Below, piece after piece: positions 1 to 5,869 of a DNA stretch of 6,887 nucleotides. Each line of letters opens with the position of its first letter. The stretch's first letter is position 1. A program made the position numbers and the translations under genes. The notes under the pieces were generated by a model. It saw only the letters and a list, made by a program, of their open reading frames with translations, was not told the DNA's origin and did not search any database. The DNA comes from Planctomycetota bacterium (GTDB lineage Bacteria > Planctomycetota > UBA11346): NCBI GenBank assembly GCA_007131555.1, contig SLQH01000046.1, positions 1 through 6,887 of the forward strand, written 5' to 3'.

Positions 1-21
1 AAGGGCTCAAGGGATGGACAT

Positions 22-111
22 TCAGGACCAAGGCGAGAGGCATGCGTCCTCATAGAGCGCACATCGGGCGCTGAGCAGGGCCAGGGCCGGGATGGATCGT
101 GAACAGGTCAT
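22..111 (-). CDS. Possible short ORF (29 aa) with a good ribosome binding site, perhaps a broken or spurious gene
   Basis: Downstream of the lyase, after 65 nt, the minus strand has AGGAG (plus-strand CTCCT at 121-125) nine bases before an ATG at 111-109. Translation gives MTCSRSIPALALLSARCALY and then nine more residues before a TGA at 24-22. The start resembles the beginning of a secretion signal (short basic stretch, then PALALLSA), which would suit a binding protein or lipoprotein, but no mature protein follows in this frame. A neighbouring frame stays open from about 109 to the left edge, but its residues look non-coding. It could be a frameshifted fourth operon gene, a small peptide or chance. 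No function can be given. Confidence 0.2.
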   Translation of the reverse strand: MTCSRSIPALALLSARCALYEDACLSPWS

Positions 112-176
112 GGGTGCGCTCTCCTGTTGCTGGTCATGACAAGCATGGCCGGGATGATGGTGCTTGTGGGTTTTTC

Positions 177-1703
177 TCACGGGGCGGTCTTTTCTGTGGC
201 CGGCAACCCGACCAAAGCCGCGATCTCCGCCTCCAGTCGGGCGGTTGCCTGCTCAAGGTGTTGCCGCCGTTGGGCCTGACGCTGCCGGGCCTGGGCCAGG
301 TCGGCGCGGCGCTGCGCGATCAGGCGGTGGGTTTCGCTCGGACAGGGATCGCCGACATTGGCGTGCTTCTCGAAGAAGGATTCGAGCCCCATGGCGTCCT
401 GCACCTGTTCAGTGCTGAGATGCGGCTCCGGTTCCCCGGTGATGCGCGCGGCCTCGTCCAGCAGTTCACCGGTCATCTCGTAGGGCTTGATGTGGCGTTC
501 GCGCGCCAGGCGCACGCCGTTGGCGCAGATGCGATGGGCCTGACGTCCGCCATAGTGCTGATCGCGAATCAGGGTGATCGCCAGATCCGGCGCGCCGGAA
601 TAGCCGTTGCGGACGATCTCCCACATGCGCTCGCGATTGACGATGGTATTCGAGAGCACCGCAGTCCAAAGGCCAAGCAGTTGCCGGGCATGACAGCAGC
701 CGGTGAGCGCATGGCGTGGTGCATGATAGACCGGCAGGTTGTCCTGGATGCTTTCATTCTTGAAGGTCATGACGGCGGTCATCATCCGGCCCAGTACCTC
801 GTTGCAGGCTTCGCGGATGTTCTCGAAGCGGCCGCTGGAATGGGCCTTCTGGGGCATGAAGGAGCTGAGCCCCAGCCAGGGCGGGGTCAGTTCGATGGTG
901 TTGATCTCTTCCAGGCTCCAGATGCTGTGGTCCAGGGCCGCGCGCCCGAGTGTGAGCGCCAAGCTGGAGAGCGCGAAGAGGATCTGCGGGATCTCGTCCT
1001 GGCTGCCCTCGCAGTCGTAGGTCAGTTCGATGGTGTCGTCAAAGCCCAGCAGTTCGGTCACCAGGTGCCGGTCCACCGGCCAACCGGTGCCCGAACAGGC
1101 GCCACAGCCGCCACTGTTGAGGTTGGTGAAGCGGTAGGCCAGTTCGATTTGGGCCATGGCGCGGGTCATGCCATCGTGGACCGCCAGCAGGTAGGCGCCG
1201 TAGGTGGTCGGCTGGGCATGCGAGAAATGACTCTGGCCCGCCATCATCGCATCGGCGTTCTCCTCGGCCTTGTCGAGAACCCCAGCCAGGGCCTGATGCA
1301 GATCGTCAAAGACATCCAACAGGGCCTCGCGCATCTGCATGCGGGCCATCGGTTCCTGGAGCGTGCGGCCCAGGTTGACGGCACTGGCCGTGTCTTCATC
1401 ACCGTCCAGTTTCTTTTTCAGCCACTCCTCCCCGCCAAAGCCCTGTTCGTTGTCGGCCTCGGCAAGCACCTGGAGCAGGCGCCGTGCGGTGTCCCGACTG
1501 ATGATGCCCTGGGTGCTCAGCATCACCGTCCAGGCCTTGTCCATCCACGCGCAAAAGCGCAGACGGTTGCCATAGCGTTGACCCTCGCGGCCGGGCAGTC
1601 CCTTCAACTGATCAAAAATCAGATCCCGAGGCGCTCCGGCGGCATGGGCCCGGTGATCGGTGCGGGCGCAGAAGGCTTCCCGGACTTGAGAGGTTGTCGT
1701 CAT
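177..1703 (-). CDS. Argininosuccinate-lyase-like C-N lyase (fumarase/aspartase superfamily), candidate iminodisuccinate/EDDS-type lyase
   Basis: A 508-residue cytoplasmic lyase of the fumarase/aspartase superfamily, closest in pattern to argininosuccinate lyase. These homotetramers eliminate fumarate from N-substituted aspartates. Visible motifs are SHFSHAQPTTYG near residues 158-169 (the lyase HTHLQPAQP region), GTGWPVDR at 205-212 (compare AGTGFPIDR) and the signature loop LSSFMPQKAH at 279-288, where the second Ser (281) is the expected catalytic base. The loop departs from the usual SSxMPQKKN because Ala-His replaces Lys-Asn. The C-terminal lyase domain (about 400-465) ends in a charged, probably coiled-coil tail (465-496). 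The start is supported by AAGGAG at 1716-1711, seven bases upstream, and by the ATGA overlap with the MmgE/PrpD gene. It is probably not the biosynthetic ArgH, because it lacks arg neighbours, has an altered loop and is longer (ArgH is about 460). Family pairing suggests cleavage of iminodisuccinate-like or EDDS-like substrates. The family is sure, the substrate is not. Confidence 0.88.
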   Translation of the reverse strand: MTTTSQVREAFCARTDHRAHAAGAPRDLIFDQLKGLPGREGQRYGNRLRFCAWMDKAWTVMLSTQGIISRDTARRLLQVLAEADNEQGFGGEEWLKKKLDGDEDTASAVNLGRTLQEPMARMQMREALLDVFDDLHQALAGVLDKAEENADAMMAGQSHFSHAQPTTYGAYLLAVHDGMTRAMAQIELAYRFTNLNSGGCGACSGTGWPVDRHLVTELLGFDDTIELTYDCEGSQDEIPQILFALSSLALTLGRAALDHSIWSLEEINTIELTPPWLGLSSFMPQKAHSSGRFENIREACNEVLGRMMTAVMTFKNESIQDNLPVYHAPRHALTGCCHARQLLGLWTAVLSNTIVNRERMWEIVRNGYSGAPDLAITLIRDQHYGGRQAHRICANGVRLARERHIKPYEMTGELLDEAARITGEPEPHLSTEQVQDAMGLESFFEKHANVGDPCPSETHRLIAQRRADLAQARQRQAQRRQHLEQATARLEAEIAALVGLPATEKTAP

Positions 1704-3133
1704 GGGTGTTCTCCTTGTTGGGGGCTCGTGGCAATGATCATCAGATGCATCAGGTCATCGCAGTTCGTTGCGGTCGGCAAGGCCTCCAGGGCCTGGATGA
1801 TCCTATCCGTGCCCGCTGCGTCCAGCAGGCCGGAGAAGGCAGCGCACTGTCTGAACTTGGCCACGACGCTCTGTCGGGTGATCTGCGTCGGATCGCGGGT
1901 TTGGGCCGGCGACTGCACGCGCATCAGTCGTCGACCGTCATGGGTATGGACCACGACCCCCTGCCAGCGTGTCGTCCCCTGCGGGAAGCCGGGGGGCGGT
2001 GGCCCAACGGGCGGCAGGTCCTCCGGCACCGCGATATGGCGGATGCGGTTGGCCAGGGCGGCGACCTCATGATCCTGCCGGACTTTCGCATCGGTATAAT
2101 CGTCCAGGGTGGCCGGACCGCGCAGCAGGGTATGGGCCACTCCCCAGGCGGCATTGAACTGGGCATCGACCTGGGGATGTTCGCCGGGTTGGAACGGGCC
2201 ACCAACCAGGCCACCGGGGCCGCATCCGAAGATCTCAACACGGGCGATATCAGCCACCGCGAGCGATTCCTCGGCCACCAAGCGTTCGGCTGCGATCTGC
2301 ACGTTGTGGCAGGCACCACAGCTGGGGAAGCGCTTGATCGAGACCCGTTCGATCTGCATGGCTCCATGCTCTGCCGTCAGTTCTTCGATGGCAGGCACCT
2401 CGCCATTGAGGTAGGTGGTGTAATACCCGGCCTTGCCTTCAAAGGCACGCTGCGGCCCCGTCACCCCGCGCCCGGCCAGGCCGACGGCCCACAGGGCGGA
2501 ACGCACGGCGAAGGCCGGTTGCAAGCGCTTGGTGAGGCTCATGTCGAGCAGGGCCTGACGGGTGCCGGACGCCTGAGCGTAATTGATCCCCATGGCGTTG
2601 ACGGCTTGCTGGGGCGAGAGACCGAGAAGACGGGCTGCTGCGATCACGGCCCCGAAGCCGCCAACGGTAGAACTGGGCAGAAAGCCGAGACCTCTACGTC
2701 GGGATCTTTCGACGATCCCGAGGCGACCGGCTACCTCGATGCCCATGATTATAGCGGCCAAGGCGTCCTTCCCGGTCGCATGTACCATCTGCGCGCTAGC
2801 CAGGACTGCTGGCACCACGACCGAAGTCAGATGTAGTACACCCGGGACATGGACATCGTCGTAATCAAGCGCGTGGATCATGGCGCTGTTGGCGAAGGCG
2901 GCATGCGGCGCGGGCACCCGCTCGCCGGTGATCATGATGGCGGCTTCGGGCTTGCCACCCCACTCGCGCATCTGGGCCACGACCTCGGTGAGACCGGGCT
3001 GGGCATGCCCGGCGAGGGCGCAGCCCAGGGTGTCTAGCAGCAGCATCTGGGCCGCGGTATAGGCCGACGCACTGATGGCGCTGGTCTCATGGTTGAGACC
3101 CAACTCGACCAGCGCTTCACTGTGGGTTATCAT
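1700..3133 (-). CDS. MmgE/PrpD family protein, candidate iminodisuccinate-type epimerase
   Basis: A 477-residue MmgE/PrpD-family protein. The family includes 2-methylcitrate dehydratase, cis-aconitate decarboxylase and iminodisuccinate epimerase, all acting by proton abstraction next to a carboxylate. Numbering is from the longer start at 3154. Hallmarks in order are LLLDTLGCALAG (38-49), AAFANSAMIHALDYDDVH (85-102), HLTSVVVPAVLA (108-119), STVGGFGA (162-169), LLGLSPQQAVNAMGI (176-190), LTKRLQPAFAV (207-217) with its Lys, IKRFPSCGACH (273-283) with Lys274 and His283, and DAQFNAAWGVA (330-340). The His usually found in the GFH segment is Leu (GFLP, 157-160), which argues against a standard dehydratase or decarboxylase. 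Pairing with a C-N lyase favours an epimerase of an N-substituted aspartate. The start at 3133 is preferred because AGGA lies seven bases upstream. The ATG at 3154 adds seven residues but has no clear ribosome binding site. The TGA overlaps the lyase ATG. Confidence 0.88.
   Translation of the reverse strand: MITHSEALVELGLNHETSAISASAYTAAQMLLLDTLGCALAGHAQPGLTEVVAQMREWGGKPEAAIMITGERVPAPHAAFANSAMIHALDYDDVHVPGVLHLTSVVVPAVLASAQMVHATGKDALAAIIMGIEVAGRLGIVERSRRRGLGFLPSSTVGGFGAVIAAARLLGLSPQQAVNAMGINYAQASGTRQALLDMSLTKRLQPAFAVRSALWAVGLAGRGVTGPQRAFEGKAGYYTTYLNGEVPAIEELTAEHGAMQIERVSIKRFPSCGACHNVQIAAERLVAEESLAVADIARVEIFGCGPGGLVGGPFQPGEHPQVDAQFNAAWGVAHTLLRGPATLDDYTDAKVRQDHEVAALANRIRHIAVPEDLPPVGPPPPGFPQGTTRWQGVVVHTHDGRRLMRVQSPAQTRDPTQITRQSVVAKFRQCAAFSGLLDAAGTDRIIQALEALPTATNCDDLMHLMIIATSPQQGEHP
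1711..1716 (-). promoter_or_regulatory. Ribosome binding site of the lyase gene
   Basis: AAGGAG on the minus strand, seven bases before the lyase ATG at 1703. It lies inside the last codons of the MmgE/PrpD gene, so the lyase is translated from the same message and may be coupled to the upstream stop. Confidence 0.75.
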
Positions 3134-3160
3134 AGAGTTGTCCTGGTGCGTCATATAATG

Positions 3161-3877
3161 TCATCCCATCAGATTCAGGATTGCGAGCAGCAGCAGCATC
3201 GCCATGACCAATCGGTTGAGGATGTGTTCGGGCAGTCGTTTGAGCACATGCAGACCCATCCAGGCTCCGACGACAGCGGCAAGGCCGCCGGCAGCGCTGA
3301 CTGCCAGCGTCCTCCAGGTCAGGAGTCCCCCGGCTGCCAGGCTTGGTAGGCGAACCATGCTGCCGAGACCCAGTACCACTTGCACGCTTGCGGCATAGCG
3401 CAGTCGATCGAAGCCCTGCGTGGTCACATAGGCGACCGCCGGAGGCCCCCCGGTACCGAAGGCGCCGGTCAGCGTACCCGAAAACAACCCGCACGGCACT
3501 CCGAGCCATTGTGGATGCCACGGGCTGCGGTTCAGGCCAGGGACCAGACGCTGGGTGACGGCGATCAGCAGCACCACTCCGAGGGATACCTGTAGCACTC
3601 TGGCCTCGACCTGGGCCAGGGCCCAGACGCCCAGCGGCACGCCTGCTAGGCATCCGATCATCAGCGCCCGCATGCGATCCATCCTGAAGTGCGCCCGCAG
3701 ACGCCAGAAAAGGTAGCCGTTGATGGTCAGACCGGTCAGGACCAGCATCGGGGAGGCTTCCGTGATCGGAATCATCAGGCACAGGACCGGCAACGCCATG
3801 AGCGCAAACCCGAACCCGCTTGCCCCCTGTATGAACCCCGCCAGCATAAACACCAGCATGATTGCATACAGCGTCAT
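3161..3877 (-). CDS. TauE/SafE (sulfite exporter) family membrane permease
   Basis: An inner-membrane protein of the TauE/SafE (former DUF81) family, 238 residues with about seven or eight hydrophobic helices. The two inverted halves each carry the glycine-rich family signature: GFIQGASGFGFALMALP near the N-terminus, and GLFSGTLTGAFGTGGPPAVA in the second half. Family members move organic anions such as sulfite, sulfoacetate or other carboxylates and sulfonates. Here it is first in an operon with two acid-processing enzymes, so it is likely the importer (or exporter) of the substrate or a product. The start at 3877 is chosen because GAGG precedes it by five bases. An in-frame ATG at 3931 would add 18 mostly polar residues without a good site. 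Its stop is six bases from the longer MmgE/PrpD start and 27 from the preferred one, so the two are co-transcribed. An overlapping 221-residue frame here is a shadow. Confidence 0.87.
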   Translation of the reverse strand: MTLYAIMLVFMLAGFIQGASGFGFALMALPVLCLMIPITEASPMLVLTGLTINGYLFWRLRAHFRMDRMRALMIGCLAGVPLGVWALAQVEARVLQVSLGVVLLIAVTQRLVPGLNRSPWHPQWLGVPCGLFSGTLTGAFGTGGPPAVAYVTTQGFDRLRYAASVQVVLGLGSMVRLPSLAAGGLLTWRTLAVSAAGGLAAVVGAWMGLHVLKRLPEHILNRLVMAMLLLLAILNLMG

Positions 3878-3931
3878 GGTTGCCTCAGGTGCGGTATGCC
3901 AGCTCATGGTGGACATTATGGCGATCCCCAT

Positions 3932-4316
3932 GATGCCTGTCTATCATCATTGCGTCATGCAGTATCACATTTGCGTCGCGCGCACCAGCATCCGGCCGGA
4001 GCCTCGCCCGACGTGAAAGCGGCGCTCGCCACAGACCCGGTGATCAGGGTCGTGCATCTCAAGCCGGATCGTAGCGACTCAGACGGATTTTTCCCTGGCA
4101 AAGGGGCCGGTCCGGAAGCGCTGGGCACGGTTGGTGTGGTATGCACCAAGAAATGTAGGTCTCACAGTGTCGGTTTTTGTGCGTTCGCGCGTGCCTACGG
4201 TATTCTCAGCCGCAGATTGATCTCTGTCTGCTCGATTTTACTCACGCGAAGTGCGCCAAGAACGCTAACGCCCTGCGGGCGGCAGATGTGTGCCCCCCGC
4301 TTGAGAAGTTACGCCG
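3932..4316. other. Intergenic region upstream of the permease, no gene recognised
   Basis: No reading frame here resembles a protein family or has a convincing ribosome binding site. The stretch holds a 10-bp palindrome TCCGGCCGGA at 3991-4000 and the candidate promoter at 3961-3969. Near the right end there is a degenerate 9-nt-period repeat: CGCGAAG (4245-4251), CGCCAAG (4254-4260) and CGCTAAC (4263-4269), with 2-nt spacers. It then meets the left target-site duplication of the MITE-like element. It must hold the leader and promoter of the operon. Some of it may be decayed mobile DNA. Confidence 0.6.
3961..3969 (-). promoter_or_regulatory. Weak candidate extended -10 element for the permease-epimerase-lyase operon
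   Basis: On the minus strand TGTGATACT resembles an extended -10 (TGn then a TATAAT-like hexamer) about 85 bases upstream of the permease start. The sequence 17 bases further up is a poor -35. Between it and the gene lies a small dyad, ATGATG (3930-3935) and CATCAT (3945-3950) with a 9-nt spacer, which could bind a regulator. The evidence is pattern only. Confidence 0.2.
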
Positions 4317-4324
4317 GATCAAGG
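4317..4324. repeat. Left 8-bp target-site duplication of the MITE-like element
   Basis: GATCAAGG directly abuts the left terminal inverted repeat and is identical to 4705-4712 abutting the right one. If the terminal repeat is counted as 18 bp, the duplication becomes GGATCAAGGC (10 bp, 4316-4325 and 4704-4713). Either reading is the footprint of a transposition event. Confidence 0.85.
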
Positions 4325-4363
4325 CCAATGGAATTGCACTAAGAAGCTTCCGTTTTCTTTTGA

Positions 4364-4379
4364 TTCCGTGTCTTCCGTG
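4364..4379. repeat. Short direct repeat TTCCGTG x2, 9-nt period
   Basis: TTCCGTG at 4364-4370 and again at 4373-4379, separated by TC. It lies inside the MITE-like element and belongs with the other 9-nt-period words at 4422-4437 and 4245-4269. Confidence 0.8.
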
Positions 4380-4382
4380 GTT

Positions 4383-4413
4383 TTTATGGATCGTGCCTCC
4401 GGTAGTCCATAAA
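4383..4413. repeat. Small hairpin, 8-bp stem
   Basis: TTTATGGA (4383-4390) and TCCATAAA (4406-4413) form a perfect 8-bp inverted repeat around a 15-nt loop, inside the MITE-like element. The stem is AT-rich and no T-run follows, so it is unlikely to be an efficient terminator. Confidence 0.7.
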
Positions 4414-4421
4414 GAGCGAAT

Positions 4422-4437
4422 CACGCAATACACGCAA
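4422..4437. repeat. Short direct repeat CACGCAA x2, 9-nt period
   Basis: CACGCAA at 4422-4428 and 4431-4437, separated by TA. The preceding GCGAATCACGC (4416-4426) recurs at 5822-5832 upstream of the fucosidase gene, so this word is shared between the two intergenic regions. Confidence 0.75.
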
Positions 4438-4450
4438 GGGTCGTGCTGGT

Positions 4451-4640
4451 AACCGTTCGCCCCTCCCGTTTCCATCACTGTATTCAGACAATCTTTTATC
4501 TCACGGAGACACAAAGACACAGAGAAGCAAGCACACCATCGGATTCCCAGGGCTTTCGAGTGGTTTTCCCTCCGTGTCTTTGTGTCTCTGTGAGAGATAA
4601 AACATACGATCGAAGATTGCCAACGGAAGGGCGAACGGTT
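4451..4640. repeat. Nested inverted repeat inside the MITE-like element (outer pair)
   Basis: The arm AACCGTTCGCCCCTCCCGTT (4451-4470) pairs with AACGGAAGGGCGAACGGTT (4622-4640). The first 12 bases match perfectly (AACCGTTCGCCC), then the arms continue with small differences. The enclosed DNA holds a second long hairpin. This looks like an element within an element, but I see no target-site duplication around this inner pair, so its boundaries are less certain than those of the outer element. Confidence 0.75.
4494..4602. repeat. Long imperfect hairpin built from GACACAAAGACACA-type sequence
   Basis: The left arm at 4494-4524 and the right arm at 4570-4602 are reverse complements over about 31 bases, with two mismatches and a 2-nt bulge. 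The shared core GAGACACAAAGACAC is perfect, and the loop is 45 nt. Each arm contains GACACA repeated with a 2-nt spacer. I recall similar GACACAAAGACACAGAG-type words from intergenic DNA of several environmental bacteria, which suggests a dispersed repeat family. As RNA it would fold strongly on either strand. Confidence 0.8.
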
Positions 4641-4704
4641 GTCGCCATCAGACCATGGCCAATATGTCCCTCTATTCAGTGGTTCCTTAGTGCAATTCCA
4701 TTGG

Positions 4705-4712
4705 GATCAAGG
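4705..4712. repeat. Right 8-bp target-site duplication of the MITE-like element
   Basis: GATCAAGG abuts the right terminal inverted repeat and matches 4317-4324. The fucosidase stop codon begins 10 bases further right. Confidence 0.85.
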
Positions 4713-4722
4713 CGGCCCTGGG

Positions 4723-5793
4723 TCAGTCGTCACATCGCAGCCGCCGGCCGACCTCCTCCAGGGTACGCACATCCTCGTCGGGGATGCGGCCATCGCCTTC
4801 GGGGCCGGAGTTGAGCAGCAGGTTGGCAGGGATCGCGGCTGCCAGGCTCAATTGCTGCATCACCCAGTCGGCATCGTGGTGTTGGCCGTCGTCGGCCTGC
4901 TTGCATCCCCACGAATGGGGCTGGAGGGTGGTGCAGATCTCATAGGGCTTGCCGGCGATGGGTTCGGTGACGTTGCGTTCCGGGGCGAAAAAGTCTTCGC
5001 TCATGGTCAGACCCTGCTTGTAGCTGACCAGGATATGCGGCGAGGCGGCGTGGATGCGGTCATACAGGGCCTGGCAGCGGCTGCGCCGCACGCCGTCAGG
5101 CAGACTCTTAAATCCGCCGATGCCATCCAGCCAGATGCCGGCGATATCGGGATAGCGGCACAGTTCCAGGATCTGGGTCTCGATCAGGTCGAGGTAGCGG
5201 TCAAGCTGTACCGCGTCGCCACGATGGAACCAGTCGGCGTCCTCGGGGCAGTCGGGCTTGCTGGCGTTGAATCCGTACTGATCCAGACCTGTGTCAGGAC
5301 CGTCCGGGTGCCACCATTCGCGGCCGTGGCTGATATAAAGGAAACAGCCCAGACCATGGCGGCGACAGGCCTCGGCCAGTTCACGCACCAGGTCGCGCCG
5401 GGCCGGGGCGTGCATGCTGGAGAAATCGGTGGTGTCGGTATCCCACAGGCAGAAGCCGTCATGATGCCGGGTGGTGAGATTGATGTAGCGCATACCGGCA
5501 GCCAATGCCAGACGGCAGATGGTGTCGGCATCAAAATGCTCGGCGGTGAAGCGCTGCTGGAGCTGGGCGTACTCGCGGCGCGGGATGGGGGCCGTCCACT
5601 GGATCCACTCTGAACCCTTATTGGTGACCTTCATGGTGGGCCAGCGCCCACCCAGCAGGCTGTAGAGACCGTAGTGGAGGAAGAGCCCGAAACGGGCTTG
5701 GCCGAACCAGGCCAGGGCCGCGCCACGCGGATCGCGGGCGTACAGGCTGGCGTGGTCGCGGAGGAATGAGGGGGTAGTCATGGGTTTGACCAT
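4723..5793 (-). CDS. GH29 alpha-L-fucosidase-like glycoside hydrolase, single catalytic domain
   Basis: A 356-residue GH29-family glycoside hydrolase, expected to release alpha-L-fucose by a retaining mechanism. Motifs in barrel order are WFGQARFGLFLHYGLYS (29-45), LTTRHHDGFCLWDT (106-119, the family HHDGF motif), RRDLVRELAEACRRHGLG (132-149), IAGIWLDG (217-224) with Asp223 as the likely nucleophile, APERNVTE (270-277), PYEICTTLQPHSWGC (283-297, compare the usual WETCMTxNxSWGY) and NLLLNSGPEGDGRIP (324-338). It stops where the barrel ends, with no C-terminal beta-sandwich or carbohydrate-binding module. No signal peptide is visible, so it is probably cytoplasmic and acts on imported oligosaccharides. 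Neither ATG (5793 or 5781) has a clear Shine-Dalgarno sequence, and an in-frame TGA just upstream limits the choice to these. The gene stands alone on this strand. Fucose versus a related 6-deoxy sugar cannot be settled. Confidence 0.87.
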   Translation of the reverse strand: MVKPMTTPSFLRDHASLYARDPRGAALAWFGQARFGLFLHYGLYSLLGGRWPTMKVTNKGSEWIQWTAPIPRREYAQLQQRFTAEHFDADTICRLALAAGMRYINLTTRHHDGFCLWDTDTTDFSSMHAPARRDLVRELAEACRRHGLGCFLYISHGREWWHPDGPDTGLDQYGFNASKPDCPEDADWFHRGDAVQLDRYLDLIETQILELCRYPDIAGIWLDGIGGFKSLPDGVRRSRCQALYDRIHAASPHILVSYKQGLTMSEDFFAPERNVTEPIAGKPYEICTTLQPHSWGCKQADDGQHHDADWVMQQLSLAAAIPANLLLNSGPEGDGRIPDEDVRTLEEVGRRLRCDD

Positions 5794-5840
5794 ACAGCGT
5801 GACGGCGGACCGGCTAGGGCAGCGAATCACGCGAAGGGGA

Positions 5841-5869
5841 ATAATCCTCACAAATAGTGGGTCTGAGAA
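5841..5869 (-). promoter_or_regulatory. Candidate sigma-70-type promoter for the GH29 gene
   Basis: On the minus strand TTCTCA (5869-5864) and GATTAT (5846-5841) are 17 bases apart, each matching four of six consensus positions. The -10 lies about 48 bases from the ATG at 5793. The -35 sits inside the 15-bp tandem repeat, so a protein bound there could control it. This is pattern evidence only. Confidence 0.3.

Larger units (their letters stand above)
4325..4704. mobile_element. MITE-like non-autonomous transposable element, 380 bp
   Basis: The ends are perfect 19-bp inverted repeats. CCAATGGAATTGCACTAAG at 4325-4343 has its exact reverse complement at 4686-4704. They are flanked by the direct repeat GATCAAGG (4317-4324 and 4705-4712), which is the expected target-site duplication. 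The interior is visibly more AT-rich than the neighbouring genes and has no transposase frame, so it would be moved in trans by a related insertion sequence. An 8- to 10-bp duplication is compatible with IS4-like or ISAs1-like DDE transposases, but I do not recognise these ends well enough to assign a family. It sits 10 nt beyond the fucosidase stop codon and about 450 bp upstream of the permease start. Intact, identical ends and duplication suggest a recent insertion. The internal repeats are listed separately. Confidence 0.85.

Noticed and set aside
177..1703. Calling the lyase ArgH (arginine biosynthesis)
   Set aside because: There are no arg neighbours, the signature loop is altered, it has an extra C-terminal helical tail and it is coupled to an MmgE/PrpD gene.
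99..2072. 657-residue plus-strand open frame
   Set aside because: It is antisense to the lyase and the end of the MmgE/PrpD gene, shows no family motif, and is a typical GC-rich shadow. The minus-strand frames carry full family signatures.
1694..2836. 380-residue plus-strand open frame
   Set aside because: Antisense to the MmgE/PrpD gene and without recognisable domains or ribosome binding site.
3117..3782. 221-residue minus-strand frame overlapping the permease
   Set aside because: The residues are Arg/Pro/Ser-rich without motifs, whereas the overlapping frame gives a clean membrane protein with both TauE/SafE signatures.
4270..4283. Terminator at CGCCCTGCGGGCG
   Set aside because: The stem is only four or five pairs with a tiny loop, and no T-run follows on either strand.
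3689..4342. 217-residue plus-strand frame running into the intergenic region
   Set aside because: Half is antisense to the permease, and the rest has no motif and runs into the terminal repeat of the MITE-like element.
4242..4520. 92-residue minus-strand frame across the MITE-like element
   Set aside because: It consists of translated repeat sequence crossing the element border. No transposase motif is present.
4451..4640. CRISPR array
   Set aside because: The repeats are inverted or very short with 2-nt spacers. There are no regular 28-37 bp repeats with unique spacers.
4639..5613. 324-residue plus-strand frame
   Set aside because: Antisense to the GH29 gene, whose catalytic motifs are unmistakable.
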